A stretch of 54,638 nt of DNA, from contig NZ_SLXB01000027.1 of assembly GCF_004342845.1 (NCBI RefSeq), positions 1-54,638 of the forward strand, written 5' to 3'. The translations under genes were made by a program, and so were the position numbers. This document shows positions 8,325-16,227 of the stretch, one piece after another. Source of the stretch: Prevotella heparinolytica (GTDB lineage Bacteria > Bacteroidota > Bacteroidia > Bacteroidales > Bacteroidaceae). The first letter of the stretch is position 1, and every line of letters starts with the position of its first letter. A model generated the notes under the pieces. That model was not told where the DNA came from and did no database searches. It saw nothing but the letters and a program-made list of their open reading frames with translations.

Positions 8325-8616
8325 GCACATCAAGCATTACGAACGCTATCTTCCGGGGATGATGAGGGAAGAACAAGCCGCAACCTACATCCATCAGGTG
8401 TATGACTATCTGGAGCTGATGAAGCCGGATACCATTCTCAATATTCAAGCCGATGAAGTCAAGCTGCCATGGTTTCTGGTGGCCGTCGGTGCTTTTCTTG
8501 CGGCGCAGAACCATTGGATGGAGTTTGAATTGAACGATGATTACACGAGGCTCCGAAGGGTTAGAGTTCCCCCTAATTTCCTGAAGGCCATGCGCCGGTT
8601 ATCGGCTATCGGGTAA
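8305..8616 (+). CDS. Small protein coupled to primase-helicase
   Basis: Encodes 103 aa and overlaps the end of the primase gene by 20 bp. GTG at 8302 or ATG at 8305 can start it. It is helical with a hydrophobic centre (LPWFLVAVGAFLAAQ), long enough for one membrane pass or a buried helix. The coupling suggests a replication accessory role. No family recognised. Confidence 0.6.
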   Translation: METLRFEHIKHYERYLPGMMREEQAATYIHQVYDYLELMKPDTILNIQADEVKLPWFLVAVGAFLAAQNHWMEFELNDDYTRLRRVRVPPNFLKAMRRLSAIG

Positions 8617-8724
8617 CAATTGCAAAGCTGTGGGCACATTTGTCCGCAGCTTTTACTTTTTAAAAGAAGAAGCACCCCACCCTGCCATGTCGATTTTCCA
8701 CACCTTTTCCTATTTTTGCTATAA

Positions 8725-8990
8725 TTTTTCGTAACTCTGTAACCTCTGTTTGAAAAAGAAGATAAATGCGTAATAAATAAGTAGTTACATAGTTACAACT
8801 TTGAGTAACAAATAAGGTTACAAATAAAATATAGTTTGTTACCTGTTCTTAAGGCATGCAGATTTATACCTTCGGTAACAATTTAATTTTTAGGTTACAA
8901 TTACCTTTCAACACCTTTGTTACTTACACACTAACTGATTATCAGTGTTTTATGTTAAAAAAGTAACAGGTTACAGAGTTACGTATTTTT
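8725..8990. repeat. GTTAC/GTAAC iteron-like cluster, candidate phage origin
   Basis: The 543-bp gap 8617-9159 holds no gene but is AT-rich and carries about 13 copies of GTTAC or its complement GTAAC between about 8730 and 8985, for example CGTAACTCTGTAACC, AGTTACATAGTTAC and AGTAACAGGTTACAGAGTTACG. By chance fewer than one or two would be expected. The position directly behind the primase-helicase suits a replication origin or a multi-site control region. The rest of the gap is unstructured AT-rich sequence ending in a promoter. Confidence 0.6.
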
Positions 8991-9106
8991 CTAAGCAAAA
9001 TACTCAGAGCAGTGTATAATGTACGGAAGAATAGATTATCGGCAGATGGTTTTATCGTAATCATGTAAATATGTTTTTAAATGTAGAATAATCTCATAAT
9101 AATATA

Positions 9107-9136
9107 TTGCCGAATGCGCCTTTTTCATTATATTTG
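9107..9136 (+). promoter_or_regulatory. Canonical Bacteroides promoter
   Basis: TTG at 9107-9109, a 19-bp spacer, then a perfect TATATTTG at 9129-9136. It drives the gene at 9160 and probably 9732. Confidence 0.72.
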
Positions 9137-9159
9137 TCTGAATATTAAACGATTAATAT

Positions 9160-9660
9160 ATGAAGCCTAAAGTTACAATAGAACTACAACCTTATCTTCA
9201 CGATTATTTGTACCATGAGTTTGGCCTGAAGCCCGGTTCCGATGACGGTGTACAGGTAACTTCCGCCAATGATATTGGCAAGTTTATCCAAGCTATGGTG
9301 ACAGTAACGGATCGACCGCCGAGGCAGCCGCTAAAAGAGCATCCTATCACCTTGTATCTTCCCATACAGGAATGGAACCACTTTATTCTTCAGGAAAACT
9401 TTATATATGTTCCTGAATGGAAGCAGAGAATGTTGCAGGAGTACATCGAGGCCTCTTTTCGCATACGCATTCGAGAATATTTTGTTGCCGGCTATGAGAA
9501 AGGATACAAGCAGGATAAGATTATCCGTGCCTTTCTGACAGCATATAACATCAAGATTAATTCGATTAGTTATGATGCGGTTAAAAAGTACGACTACCGC
9601 AACAGGAAAAGAATCATCAAAGAGGTGAATGAAGATATTCAGCTCTCTTTGTTTAGTTAG
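9160..9660 (+). CDS. Hypothetical protein with C-terminal helical basic region
   Basis: Encodes 166 aa. The C-terminal part (GYKQDKIIRAFLTAYNIKINSISYDAVKKYDYRNRKR) looks like a helix-turn-helix with a basic tail, reminiscent of DNA-binding phage proteins. The N-terminal part has no known domain. It has its own promoter just past the candidate origin and precedes the head genes, so a regulatory or replication role is possible. Confidence 0.6.
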   Translation: MKPKVTIELQPYLHDYLYHEFGLKPGSDDGVQVTSANDIGKFIQAMVTVTDRPPRQPLKEHPITLYLPIQEWNHFILQENFIYVPEWKQRMLQEYIEASFRIRIREYFVAGYEKGYKQDKIIRAFLTAYNIKINSISYDAVKKYDYRNRKRIIKEVNEDIQLSLFS

Positions 9661-9731
9661 CGTTTTTAACATGTTAATTGTTAAGTAAAAATCAGATTTT
9701 CAACGTTTTAATACTTAAACTTTAATTAAAC

Positions 9732-10148
9732 ATGACACAACAGGACAAAAGGTCGCAAGTATGCGGCATGTATTTTATGCCTCTTTCAAAAGCGGAGGTG
9801 AAAAACTATCCCGGAAAAGATATAATATCTGTTCGTGGTAGGTGGTTGGATTTGAAAGTTGCTTCCGGGGAATATAAAGAAAAACAAGAAGCCCCCGGTG
9901 GGGTCGTCGAGCAGGAACTGAAAGCCGTTGTTACTGACACGGGAGCCGATTACGTGAGGTTTCTCCGGAATATTTCCGGTCAGGAAGGGCTTGTTCTTAT
10001 TCGCACGACGAATGGGGGTGAATACGTTGTCGGAACGGAACAGTTCCCCGTTACATTTTCTTGGGAATATGGCGGTTCGCCGCTAAAGCAAATAATATCT
10101 TTTAAGCGGAATAGTTCTGAGGGAGCAAAAAAAATGAAGTCCTTTTAG
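9732..10148 (+). CDS. Hypothetical protein upstream of head genes
   Basis: Encodes 138 aa, beta-rich, with a basic C-terminal tail (SFKRNSSEGAKKMKSF). Its last codons overlap the -33 box of the late promoter at 10139. No family recognised. It is probably a minor structural or packaging accessory protein by position. Confidence 0.55.
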   Translation: MTQQDKRSQVCGMYFMPLSKAEVKNYPGKDIISVRGRWLDLKVASGEYKEKQEAPGGVVEQELKAVVTDTGADYVRFLRNISGQEGLVLIRTTNGGEYVVGTEQFPVTFSWEYGGSPLKQIISFKRNSSEGAKKMKSF

Positions 10149-10172
10149 ACCGCTTTTGTCATCGTACTTTTG
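10139..10172 (+). promoter_or_regulatory. Phage late promoter, site 1 (head operon)
   Basis: GTCCTTTT at 10139-10146, an 18-bp spacer, then TACTTTTG at 10165-10172. The protease gene starts at 10200. It belongs to the repeated GTCCTTTT/TAnnTTTG class. Confidence 0.65.
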
Positions 10173-10199
10173 TACCGGTAATCAATAGGTATTTATACG

Positions 10200-11117
10200 A
10201 TGATATTTTCTAACTTATATAGCGCAATATGTCGGGGCAAATGGTTTATCTCATTCCGTGAGGTCGATTCCAATATAATGCTTGTTCAGAGATTACTTGA
10301 ACATGGAATTGAAAATAAGGAAGCGGGAACATTGTCTGATAGAAGTCCGATTCCGTTGGTGGCGGTTGATGCTGCCGGCAGTATGGTTAAATCCGGCAAC
10401 AAGTTTGCCGATGTGCCTAAGGACAGTACGGCAATCATTCCTATTCACGGCACATTGCTTAAGTATGGTAATTATTGCAGCTATGGAACCGTCGAATATG
10501 CTGCGCTTATTCGTGAAGCTGTTGACTCCCCTAATATATCATCCGTTTTATTGGATATGGATTCCGGAGGTGGTGCGGTAGACGCCATTGCACCTCTCGT
10601 CGATGCAATTAATTATGCGAAGGGTAAGGGAAAAGCGGTGGTAGCTTATTGCGACCTCTGCGCATCTGCCATGTATTACGCAGCTTCTTATTGTGATGAG
10701 ATTATTGCTTCTAATGACATTTCTTCCGAGTTCGGGAGTATCGGCGTGATGATGAGCTTCCCCGATTACGCCAAGTATTACGAGGCTTCCGGGATCAAAG
10801 TGCATACCATTTATTCCAACCTTTCCGATTATAAAAATGCCCCGTTTGAAGCTGCAAAGAAAGGAGATTACGCATCCATACGGGATGAGGAACTCGACCC
10901 GTTGGCGCGTGAATTTCAAGCAGCAGTCAAAAACAACAGGGGGAATAAACTGCTGACGGACACGGAAGGTTTGCTTCGCGGCCGTATGTTCTACCACAAA
11001 GACGCTATCCGCGTGGGATTGGCAGACTCTGCCGGGACAATGGATTATGCAGTAAATCGATGCAGGGCCATCAATGCGGAATTGACTATTAATCAGTATA
11101 TAAATTCTAAATCCTGA
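10200..11117 (+). CDS. S49-family (SppA/ClpP-fold) prohead protease
   Basis: Encodes 305 aa. Motifs: SVLLDMDSGGGAVDAI (the oxyanion and substrate strand), YCDLCASAMYYAASYCDEI with Ser near residue 155 as the nucleophile, and SSEFGSIGVMM, then GRMFYHKDAIRVGLADSAG with Lys near 267 as the general base. Phage members of S49 process scaffold and capsid during head maturation. The next gene, 4 bp downstream, is the scaffold-capsid fusion, which is the expected substrate. Confidence 0.85.
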   Translation: MIFSNLYSAICRGKWFISFREVDSNIMLVQRLLEHGIENKEAGTLSDRSPIPLVAVDAAGSMVKSGNKFADVPKDSTAIIPIHGTLLKYGNYCSYGTVEYAALIREAVDSPNISSVLLDMDSGGGAVDAIAPLVDAINYAKGKGKAVVAYCDLCASAMYYAASYCDEIIASNDISSEFGSIGVMMSFPDYAKYYEASGIKVHTIYSNLSDYKNAPFEAAKKGDYASIRDEELDPLAREFQAAVKNNRGNKLLTDTEGLLRGRMFYHKDAIRVGLADSAGTMDYAVNRCRAINAELTINQYINSKS

Positions 11118-11121
11118 AGTT

Positions 11122-12633
11122 ATGTTTACAAAAGTAATGAGTGTAGTGCTTGGTTTTTTGGGCATCTCCGCTTTTGCCAAAGATGAGAAGGGTAAGTCTA
11201 TTCTCCTTGCCGCACAAGAAGAGCAACTGAAAAACAAGTATGGCGATGTCTTTGTCGAAGCCTTCAAAAAAGATCTCGCCGAGTATGAGAAAGAGGGAAA
11301 ACCTGCTGAATCGGCTATTACCGATGAGGTAAAGGCGCAGTTGGAGGATGAAAACAAAAAGAACGCCCAAGAATTGGCTGATGCGAAAAAACGATTGGCC
11401 GACCTTAATGCGAAAATTAAGGAACAAGAGGGGATCATTGCTGCCAAAGAAGCGGCAATAGATAAAATGTCCAAAGAACCGGCCGGTGACGGCGGAACAA
11501 AAATCGAAGGAGGAACAGGGATGGAAAACAAGTTCAAACCGGACATGACGCTGAACATGAACAAGTATCTGGAAGCAGCCCACTTCGGACGTCCGGACGC
11601 AACTTCTTATACTGGTAATGACACAATAGACACGGAAGACCTGCATAAGGAGTTTGGTCGGTATGTACGTTCGGAAAAAATGGAAATTTTCCGCTCGCTC
11701 ATGGGAACCACCTCTTCCATCCAATACATGACTACCATGATCACGGATAAATTTGAGGTGCGTGCCACGCATTCGCATATTACATCCGTACTTCAATCGT
11801 TCACTCCGCAATGGACGCCTAAAGGCAAGGCTAAGTTTACTCCGTTGAGCATCAAGCAGTATCCGATGAAGATTAATGTCGAGATTATTCCTTCGGATGT
11901 GATCGATGAAGTACTGGGCTATCTTTATGACGAAAAACTTGATCCGAAAGATATGCCGATCGTCCGTTATATCATCGAGCAGCTTGTCAAGCCTAAGCTT
12001 GACGAAGAGCGTGAGATAGCTCTTGCGCAAGGTAAGTATAAAGAACCTGAAGCGGGTGTTGATGGAAAATTCACGGCAAACGAAGCTAATCAGGTGTGCG
12101 ATGGGTATCTTACTCAATTGTGCAAGATAAAGAAAGGTGGCAACAAAGAAGGCATCAACCTGATTTTTGACGGGAAAAACTTCGGAGAAGGTGACCAGTT
12201 GATTGCGGATGTGGAAAAAGCGGTAGATGAAGTTTCCCCGCTTTACAAGAACCGGAAACTTACCATCCACGCAGACCCGGACTTCATCCTTAAGTATTCT
12301 CGTGCTTACAGAGACAAGTATAAGAGTACCAAGAATGAAGATGGTGAGAAAGTGAAAGTGGATTATACTAAATTTACTTTCGCAGGTCTGGAAGGCATGC
12401 GTGGTACGGGAGCTTTCTTCATTACACCCAAAGAAAACTTCCGCCATCTGATGTCGCGTAACCCGAACGACCAGAAGCTGCGTATGGCTACTCAGGATTA
12501 TGCTGCTAAGATTTACGGAGAATGGCGTGAGGGTGTGGGTTTCTGGTTGGCAGAAGCAATCTTTGCATACCTTCCGACTGATCTTGTGAATAAACTCGCC
12601 TCGGATGCCGGCGGCGGTGTAGGAGGTATTTAA
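11122..12633 (+). CDS. Scaffold-major capsid fusion protein
   Basis: Encodes 503 aa. Residues 1-133 are charged, helical coiled coil (EEQLKNKYGDVFVEAF, ELADAKKRLADLNAKIKEQE), typical of a scaffold or delta domain. From residue 134 (MENKFKPDM) a 370-residue alpha/beta region resembles a major capsid protein, ending in a Gly-rich tail (AGGGVGGI). It sits directly downstream of the S49 protease, which probably removes the scaffold part. An internal Shine-Dalgarno and ATG at the domain boundary suggests that free capsid is also made. The family call rests on context and architecture, not a recognised HK97 signature. Confidence 0.75.
   Translation: MFTKVMSVVLGFLGISAFAKDEKGKSILLAAQEEQLKNKYGDVFVEAFKKDLAEYEKEGKPAESAITDEVKAQLEDENKKNAQELADAKKRLADLNAKIKEQEGIIAAKEAAIDKMSKEPAGDGGTKIEGGTGMENKFKPDMTLNMNKYLEAAHFGRPDATSYTGNDTIDTEDLHKEFGRYVRSEKMEIFRSLMGTTSSIQYMTTMITDKFEVRATHSHITSVLQSFTPQWTPKGKAKFTPLSIKQYPMKINVEIIPSDVIDEVLGYLYDEKLDPKDMPIVRYIIEQLVKPKLDEEREIALAQGKYKEPEAGVDGKFTANEANQVCDGYLTQLCKIKKGGNKEGINLIFDGKNFGEGDQLIADVEKAVDEVSPLYKNRKLTIHADPDFILKYSRAYRDKYKSTKNEDGEKVKVDYTKFTFAGLEGMRGTGAFFITPKENFRHLMSRNPNDQKLRMATQDYAAKIYGEWREGVGFWLAEAIFAYLPTDLVNKLASDAGGGVGGI
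11507..11523 (+). promoter_or_regulatory. Internal ribosome-binding site for capsid domain
   Basis: AAGGAGG at 11507-11513, then 7 bp, then ATG at 11521, in frame with the fusion and exactly at the scaffold/capsid boundary. A full Shine-Dalgarno is unusual in Bacteroides genes, which makes this one notable. It would yield a 370-aa capsid (11521-12633) without the scaffold. Confidence 0.5.
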
Positions 12634-12654
12634 TTTAAATGAAAGGAGATAACT

Positions 12655-13236
12655 ATGTCTGAAGCTTATTCTATGGTTTCGGTGCCTAAGAAGACATCGA
12701 ATGCCGGACGCCCGAAAGGGAAAAAGTCCTATATTGTTCTTTTTCGATGGGAAGATGTGAAAACATACACCCGCGATGAAAAAGGAGTGAAGGTAACCGC
12801 CTTTGCCATGCAGCCGGACAAGAAGCCGGTAGCGGTATATGCTACTGATTCGACAATCAATATTTATCACACCAGCGAAGGTGAGGATGATGCGCGAGGC
12901 TTTATACATCATGTCGATTACGAGCATCCGGGTACCGCCATCGAGCATGATGAATTTGTAAACAACAACATTAATGAAAATCTTGGCGCAATCGTATTCG
13001 GATGTTCCGGAGACGAAGCCAAGATTGCGGGTACTCCGTGTACACCTTTAAAGATGACAAAGGCCGATTCGCAAGACAACAAGGAAGGTGATAAGAATAC
13101 TATTAATCTTGCCAGCTCTTTGCGCGGTGGAACCATCGGACACATTGCCAAGAACCTGATTCCTGTAACTGATAATGCGGAGATTAACGCAGTACTGGGG
13201 CTTCAGGCATCCGGTGCCGGCGTTGGCGGAGTGTAA
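12655..13236 (+). CDS. Structural protein after capsid (decoration or tail-tube candidate)
   Basis: Encodes 193 aa and starts 21 bp after the capsid gene behind AAAGGAG. It has a basic N terminus (RPKGKKSY) and a beta-rich body. Its Gly-rich tail (GAGVGGV) echoes the end of the capsid (GGGVGGI). It is the last gene before a terminator, so it belongs to the capsid operon and is probably abundant. It could be a head decoration protein or a tail tube. The sequence does not decide. Confidence 0.6.
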   Translation: MSEAYSMVSVPKKTSNAGRPKGKKSYIVLFRWEDVKTYTRDEKGVKVTAFAMQPDKKPVAVYATDSTINIYHTSEGEDDARGFIHHVDYEHPGTAIEHDEFVNNNINENLGAIVFGCSGDEAKIAGTPCTPLKMTKADSQDNKEGDKNTINLASSLRGGTIGHIAKNLIPVTDNAEINAVLGLQASGAGVGGV

Positions 13237-13264
13237 CTCTATTTTGTTTATTAAGTGGTTCGAA

Positions 13265-13294
13265 GAGGCGTGTGAGTTATCATACGCCTCTTTT
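13265..13294 (+). terminator. Intrinsic terminator after capsid operon
   Basis: Stem GAGGCGTGTG/CATACGCCTC (10 bp with one wobble) around AGTTAT, followed by TTTTG. It ends the protease-capsid transcript and is directly followed by a late promoter. Confidence 0.85.
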
Positions 13295-13296
13295 GT

Positions 13297-13331
13297 GTCC
13301 TTTTGGTTTCTTATTGCCTTATTTACATTTG
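13297..13331 (+). promoter_or_regulatory. Phage late promoter, site 2
   Basis: GTCCTTTT at 13297-13304, a 19-bp spacer, then a perfect TACATTTG at 13324-13331. It serves the operon from 13359 to the large terminase. Confidence 0.7.
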
Positions 13332-13358
13332 TGATGTATTAATTAAAAATTTACAGTA

Positions 13359-14225
13359 ATGAAAAAAACAGAAGAAGAAATGTTAGATGCCTACGCAGGT
13401 GTTGGCGCGGCTATTTACCAATCTTCCGGACAGCATCAATCGGAAGAGCTATCTGATGAAAACAAAGAACAGGAGAAAGGTTCTGCCGACCATGTAACGG
13501 TCGTATATCCCTATTCAAAGTATTCCGTTCAGGGAAAAGAACTGATGTACGCATTGCGCTCTTTGAAGAAAAATGTACGCTTTGGAATCAATGTCGTGGT
13601 AATCGGCGACCATGAAGATTGGTTCAGTGAAGAAATAACCTTCATACCGCATGAACGTACTTCGGAAAATACACAGGTAGACTTGGTGGAAAAATTGAAA
13701 CTTGCGATAAAATCGCCGGATGTGACTGATACCTTCATCTTGTCGGCTGCCGATATCTACTTCATGCAACCGGTGTCTATGGCTCATATCGAATTGCCGA
13801 AAGTATCGGGCTTAATCGATATAAGCATGTATAAGGGAATTGATGCGGATAACGCATCGCACACCCTTTCCTTATTGGAGAAAGAAAGTCTCCCTTGTTT
13901 GAACTACGACACCAATACACCGGTAGTCTTCAACAAGGAGCTGCTGAACGACTTGATTTCCGCTATTCCGGATAAACTGGACGAAGGGTGTTTGCTTGCA
14001 TCTTTGTATTACAACTCGCAACCCTATCCTACGTTGCCTGTCTTGCTTGATTGGCCTACCGACCAAGTATTGCTGCCGGTTGTATCGCAGCGTCCGGAAG
14101 AAAAGAAAGTAGTTGAACTTTTGACGCATAAGCCTTTCCTGCATAATGCGGCGTCCGGTTACTCGGAATGGCTTGTGGACTTTCTGGAACGTTCGTTTCC
14201 GGACACGTCCGACTTCGAGGCTTGA
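13359..14225 (+). CDS. Putative glycosyltransferase (GT-A, Stealth-like)
   Basis: Encodes 288 aa. After a charged 45-residue leader comes a Rossmann-like start (VTVVYPYSKYSVQGKELMYALRSL), then INVVVIGDHEDW. A DTFILSAADIYFMQPV segment resembles the acidic nucleotide-sugar site of GT-A or Stealth-type transferases, followed by NTPVVFNKELL. The assignment is from pattern only. In a head/packaging operon it could glycosylate virion proteins or modify host surface sugars. It is the first gene behind a late promoter, so it is expressed during lytic growth. Confidence 0.5.
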   Translation: MKKTEEEMLDAYAGVGAAIYQSSGQHQSEELSDENKEQEKGSADHVTVVYPYSKYSVQGKELMYALRSLKKNVRFGINVVVIGDHEDWFSEEITFIPHERTSENTQVDLVEKLKLAIKSPDVTDTFILSAADIYFMQPVSMAHIELPKVSGLIDISMYKGIDADNASHTLSLLEKESLPCLNYDTNTPVVFNKELLNDLISAIPDKLDEGCLLASLYYNSQPYPTLPVLLDWPTDQVLLPVVSQRPEEKKVVELLTHKPFLHNAASGYSEWLVDFLERSFPDTSDFEA

Positions 14226-14245
14226 AGAGACATAAGGATATTTCC

Positions 14246-14276
14246 TTCACGGAAAGAACCGGAATCTTTCCGTGAA
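14246..14276. repeat. Strong hairpin between genes
   Basis: Perfect 12-bp arms TTCACGGAAAGA/TCTTTCCGTGAA with a 7-nt loop. There is no T-run, so it is not a simple terminator. It may stabilise or process the mRNA between the glycosyltransferase-like gene and 14310. Confidence 0.55.
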
Positions 14277-14309
14277 GAATTTCCTTTCCTGAATGAACCG
14301 AATTGCCCG

Positions 14310-14720
14310 ATGGAATTGGAGGCGCTTGCCTCTCGTAAGTTTGGAAAGTATCACTCCTATGTGCGGTTGCACAATCGGTTGAGAGACTGTTCTTCTTTAG
14401 AAGAATGCGCGGATATAAGCCATCAGCTGATCGATAACTATCTGGACAACCGCATGATATGGGATGAACTGAATTATTACAAGGAACACCGCACCCTACT
14501 TGGCAAGCATCCGGCCTTTGCCGAGTTCCGCCGGAGAAGCGAACTGCTCCGCTTGCCCGTCAAAGAACTTGTTCGCCGTCAGCAGCAGGTGCGTAACAAC
14601 ATCTGGCGGGTGAGGTCGGAAATGGCTAAAGGGGATAAGCCGCATCTGGACGTTATCAGGCAAGAACGATTAGCGGGCTATGAAAAAGAATTGGCGGATA
14701 TAGACCGCTTATTGGAATGA
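14310..14720 (+). CDS. Hypothetical coiled-coil protein in packaging operon
   Basis: Encodes 136 aa, Arg/Glu-rich and predicted almost all helical (VRRQQQVRNNIWRVRSEM). Its stop overlaps the next start by 4 bp. It is in the same frame as the gene upstream, with no ATG between that gene's stop and 14310. No family recognised. Confidence 0.62.
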   Translation: MELEALASRKFGKYHSYVRLHNRLRDCSSLEECADISHQLIDNYLDNRMIWDELNYYKEHRTLLGKHPAFAEFRRRSELLRLPVKELVRRQQQVRNNIWRVRSEMAKGDKPHLDVIRQERLAGYEKELADIDRLLE

Positions 14721-15285
14721 GCTATTATTTCAGTTTGGATGAGTTGAAGAAGGAGATGGCTGATTCGCGCATGTTTTCTCGACGGTTTGAAACCATGCTG
14801 ACTTTCAAACTGAATAGTTTGAAAGAACTCTGTGGTCGGTTGCCACGGGAAAATGAGGCATTCTTCATTGAGACTAAGAAAAGTTTTACCGCTTTTACAT
14901 TTATCGTCTACCTGATGAAGAATGCCGGGCGGGTTAACCATCTTTATATCGCCACCTATTCGACCAATGAACGCATTATCAACGCCTTGTTGCGCTGGCA
15001 AGAAAAAGGCCTGATAGGTGGCATACATCTTCACATTTCGGAAACAATAAAATTCCGGATGCCGAAGATTTTTGAACGTTTAAGCAAACTCCATCAGGAT
15101 GGAGTGTTGGAATTATCTTTTGCTTGGAGCCATAAGAAGATAACTTGCCTTGATACAACGCGGGATTCTTTGTCGTGGAAGGCTCCGGGAATTATGGTGA
15201 GAATGCGATGGAAGAGCAATATGTTTTCCTGAAAAATAAAGAAGTATATGAGTTTCGTAGCGGACGAATTGGTAAAATGGCGTGA
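14717..15285 (+). pseudogene. PLD-like (HKD motif) protein, frameshifted
   Basis: The first frame (14717-15232) gives a 171-aa protein with SHKKITCLD, a phospholipase-D HxKx4D motif, near residue 136. It then turns into unlikely sequence. Moving back one base at 15169 opens FVVEGSGNYGENAMEEQYVFL, whose GSGN completes the HKD motif, and continues to a stop at 15285. The site reads GATTCTTTGTCG. One lost T in a T-run would explain it, and no canonical slippery heptamer is present. It may be a true mutation or a sequencing error. A single HKD motif implies a dimeric nuclease or lipase-type fold. Confidence 0.72.
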
Positions 15286-15604
15286 GAATCCCCCTTGGTA
15301 TGACCGTATAGACATGGAGGAGCTGGAAAGACTGGCGGGTATAGGATATGAACCGCGCCAGATAGCAATGTATTATCATGTTCCGGAAAATGATTTTCTT
15401 TGGTTCTTCAACCTTGTAGGATCGCCGTTGAAGTACCATTACGAGCGTGGGCAACTCATCCAGAGGGCTAAAGAGGGATTGGCGATGGCGGCAGGCGCGG
15501 AAACCGGCGATAACGTGACACAAGCCCAACGGTTTGACCGGTTCCGGCAATCTGTCGGCTACCGTAATTCTATTAATAAGATATTTTACGATGACATAGG
15601 ATGA
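15248..15604 (+). CDS. Candidate small terminase subunit
   Basis: Encodes 118 aa. LERLAGIGYEPRQIAMYYHVPENDFLWFF is a helix-turn-helix of the kind found in small terminases, followed by a helical region (YERGQLIQRAKEGLAMAAG). It lies two genes before the large terminase, with overlapping starts and stops. It overlaps the restored PLD-like frame by 38 bp. DNA recognition at pac/cos is the expected role. Confidence 0.6.
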   Translation: MSFVADELVKWRENPPWYDRIDMEELERLAGIGYEPRQIAMYYHVPENDFLWFFNLVGSPLKYHYERGQLIQRAKEGLAMAAGAETGDNVTQAQRFDRFRQSVGYRNSINKIFYDDIG

Positions 15605-16227
15605 TGTTCGATAAGTCTTACTTTGATACTCTTCAGGATTACATCGCCTCCGGTTGTACAATAGAGTTGACAGCCGAAGAGCTTGATTATTACAACGTAT
15701 TGTACGCCTTGATAGGCATATATCGAAAATACGGCAAAGATAATGCAATCGCTTTCCTGATGCACGAACCGTTCAATATCGAACGGATGCGTGCGCGACA
15801 GATGTTCAGCGAAGCCATCAACCTTTTTTATCTGTGCGACACAATTGAGAATGATGCCTACCGCAATATGATGTATGACAACTTGATGAAAGCGGCGCAA
15901 GTGGTGCTGCAAAATGCGGTGACATCGAAAGACATGGAGATATACGGTAATCTCCATGTACAGGCTTTGAAGATAAAGCAGCTGGATAGGCCCGATCCGG
16001 TGAAACCGAAAGGCATTGATGAGAAGCCCATAAAGATCTACGACCTTGACCCGGCATCGGTTGGATTGCCGTCGGCAAACCGGAACTTGCTCGCCGCACA
16101 GATCGATGGGATGACCGACATATCCAACAGGGAGAAGGTAAGGTTGAAAAGAGATGCGAACATTATAGATATAGATATAGAAGATATGCTCGATGACCAA
16201 GAAGAAAAAACTAAAGATATCGGATGA
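15601..16227 (+). CDS. Packaging-operon protein, possible terminase partner
   Basis: Encodes 208 aa. The N-terminal two thirds are helical and the C terminus is acidic (NIIDIDIEDMLDDQEEKT). It overlaps the previous gene by 4 bp and the large terminase by 35 bp, so translation is tightly coupled. It could be the functional small terminase instead of 15248. No recognised domain. Confidence 0.58.
   Translation: MMFDKSYFDTLQDYIASGCTIELTAEELDYYNVLYALIGIYRKYGKDNAIAFLMHEPFNIERMRARQMFSEAINLFYLCDTIENDAYRNMMYDNLMKAAQVVLQNAVTSKDMEIYGNLHVQALKIKQLDRPDPVKPKGIDEKPIKIYDLDPASVGLPSANRNLLAAQIDGMTDISNREKVRLKRDANIIDIDIEDMLDDQEEKTKDIG

Noticed and set aside
11107..12948. 613-aa minus-strand open frame
   Set aside because: Antisense of the capsid operon. 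Its translation is rich in Cys, His, Phe and Ile with no domain, while the plus strand gives coherent coiled-coil and capsid domains.
15160..15180. Programmed -1 frameshift in the PLD-like gene
   Set aside because: The zero-frame codons GAT TCT TTG do not form an X-XXY-YYZ heptamer, and no stem-loop directly follows. A lost T is simpler.
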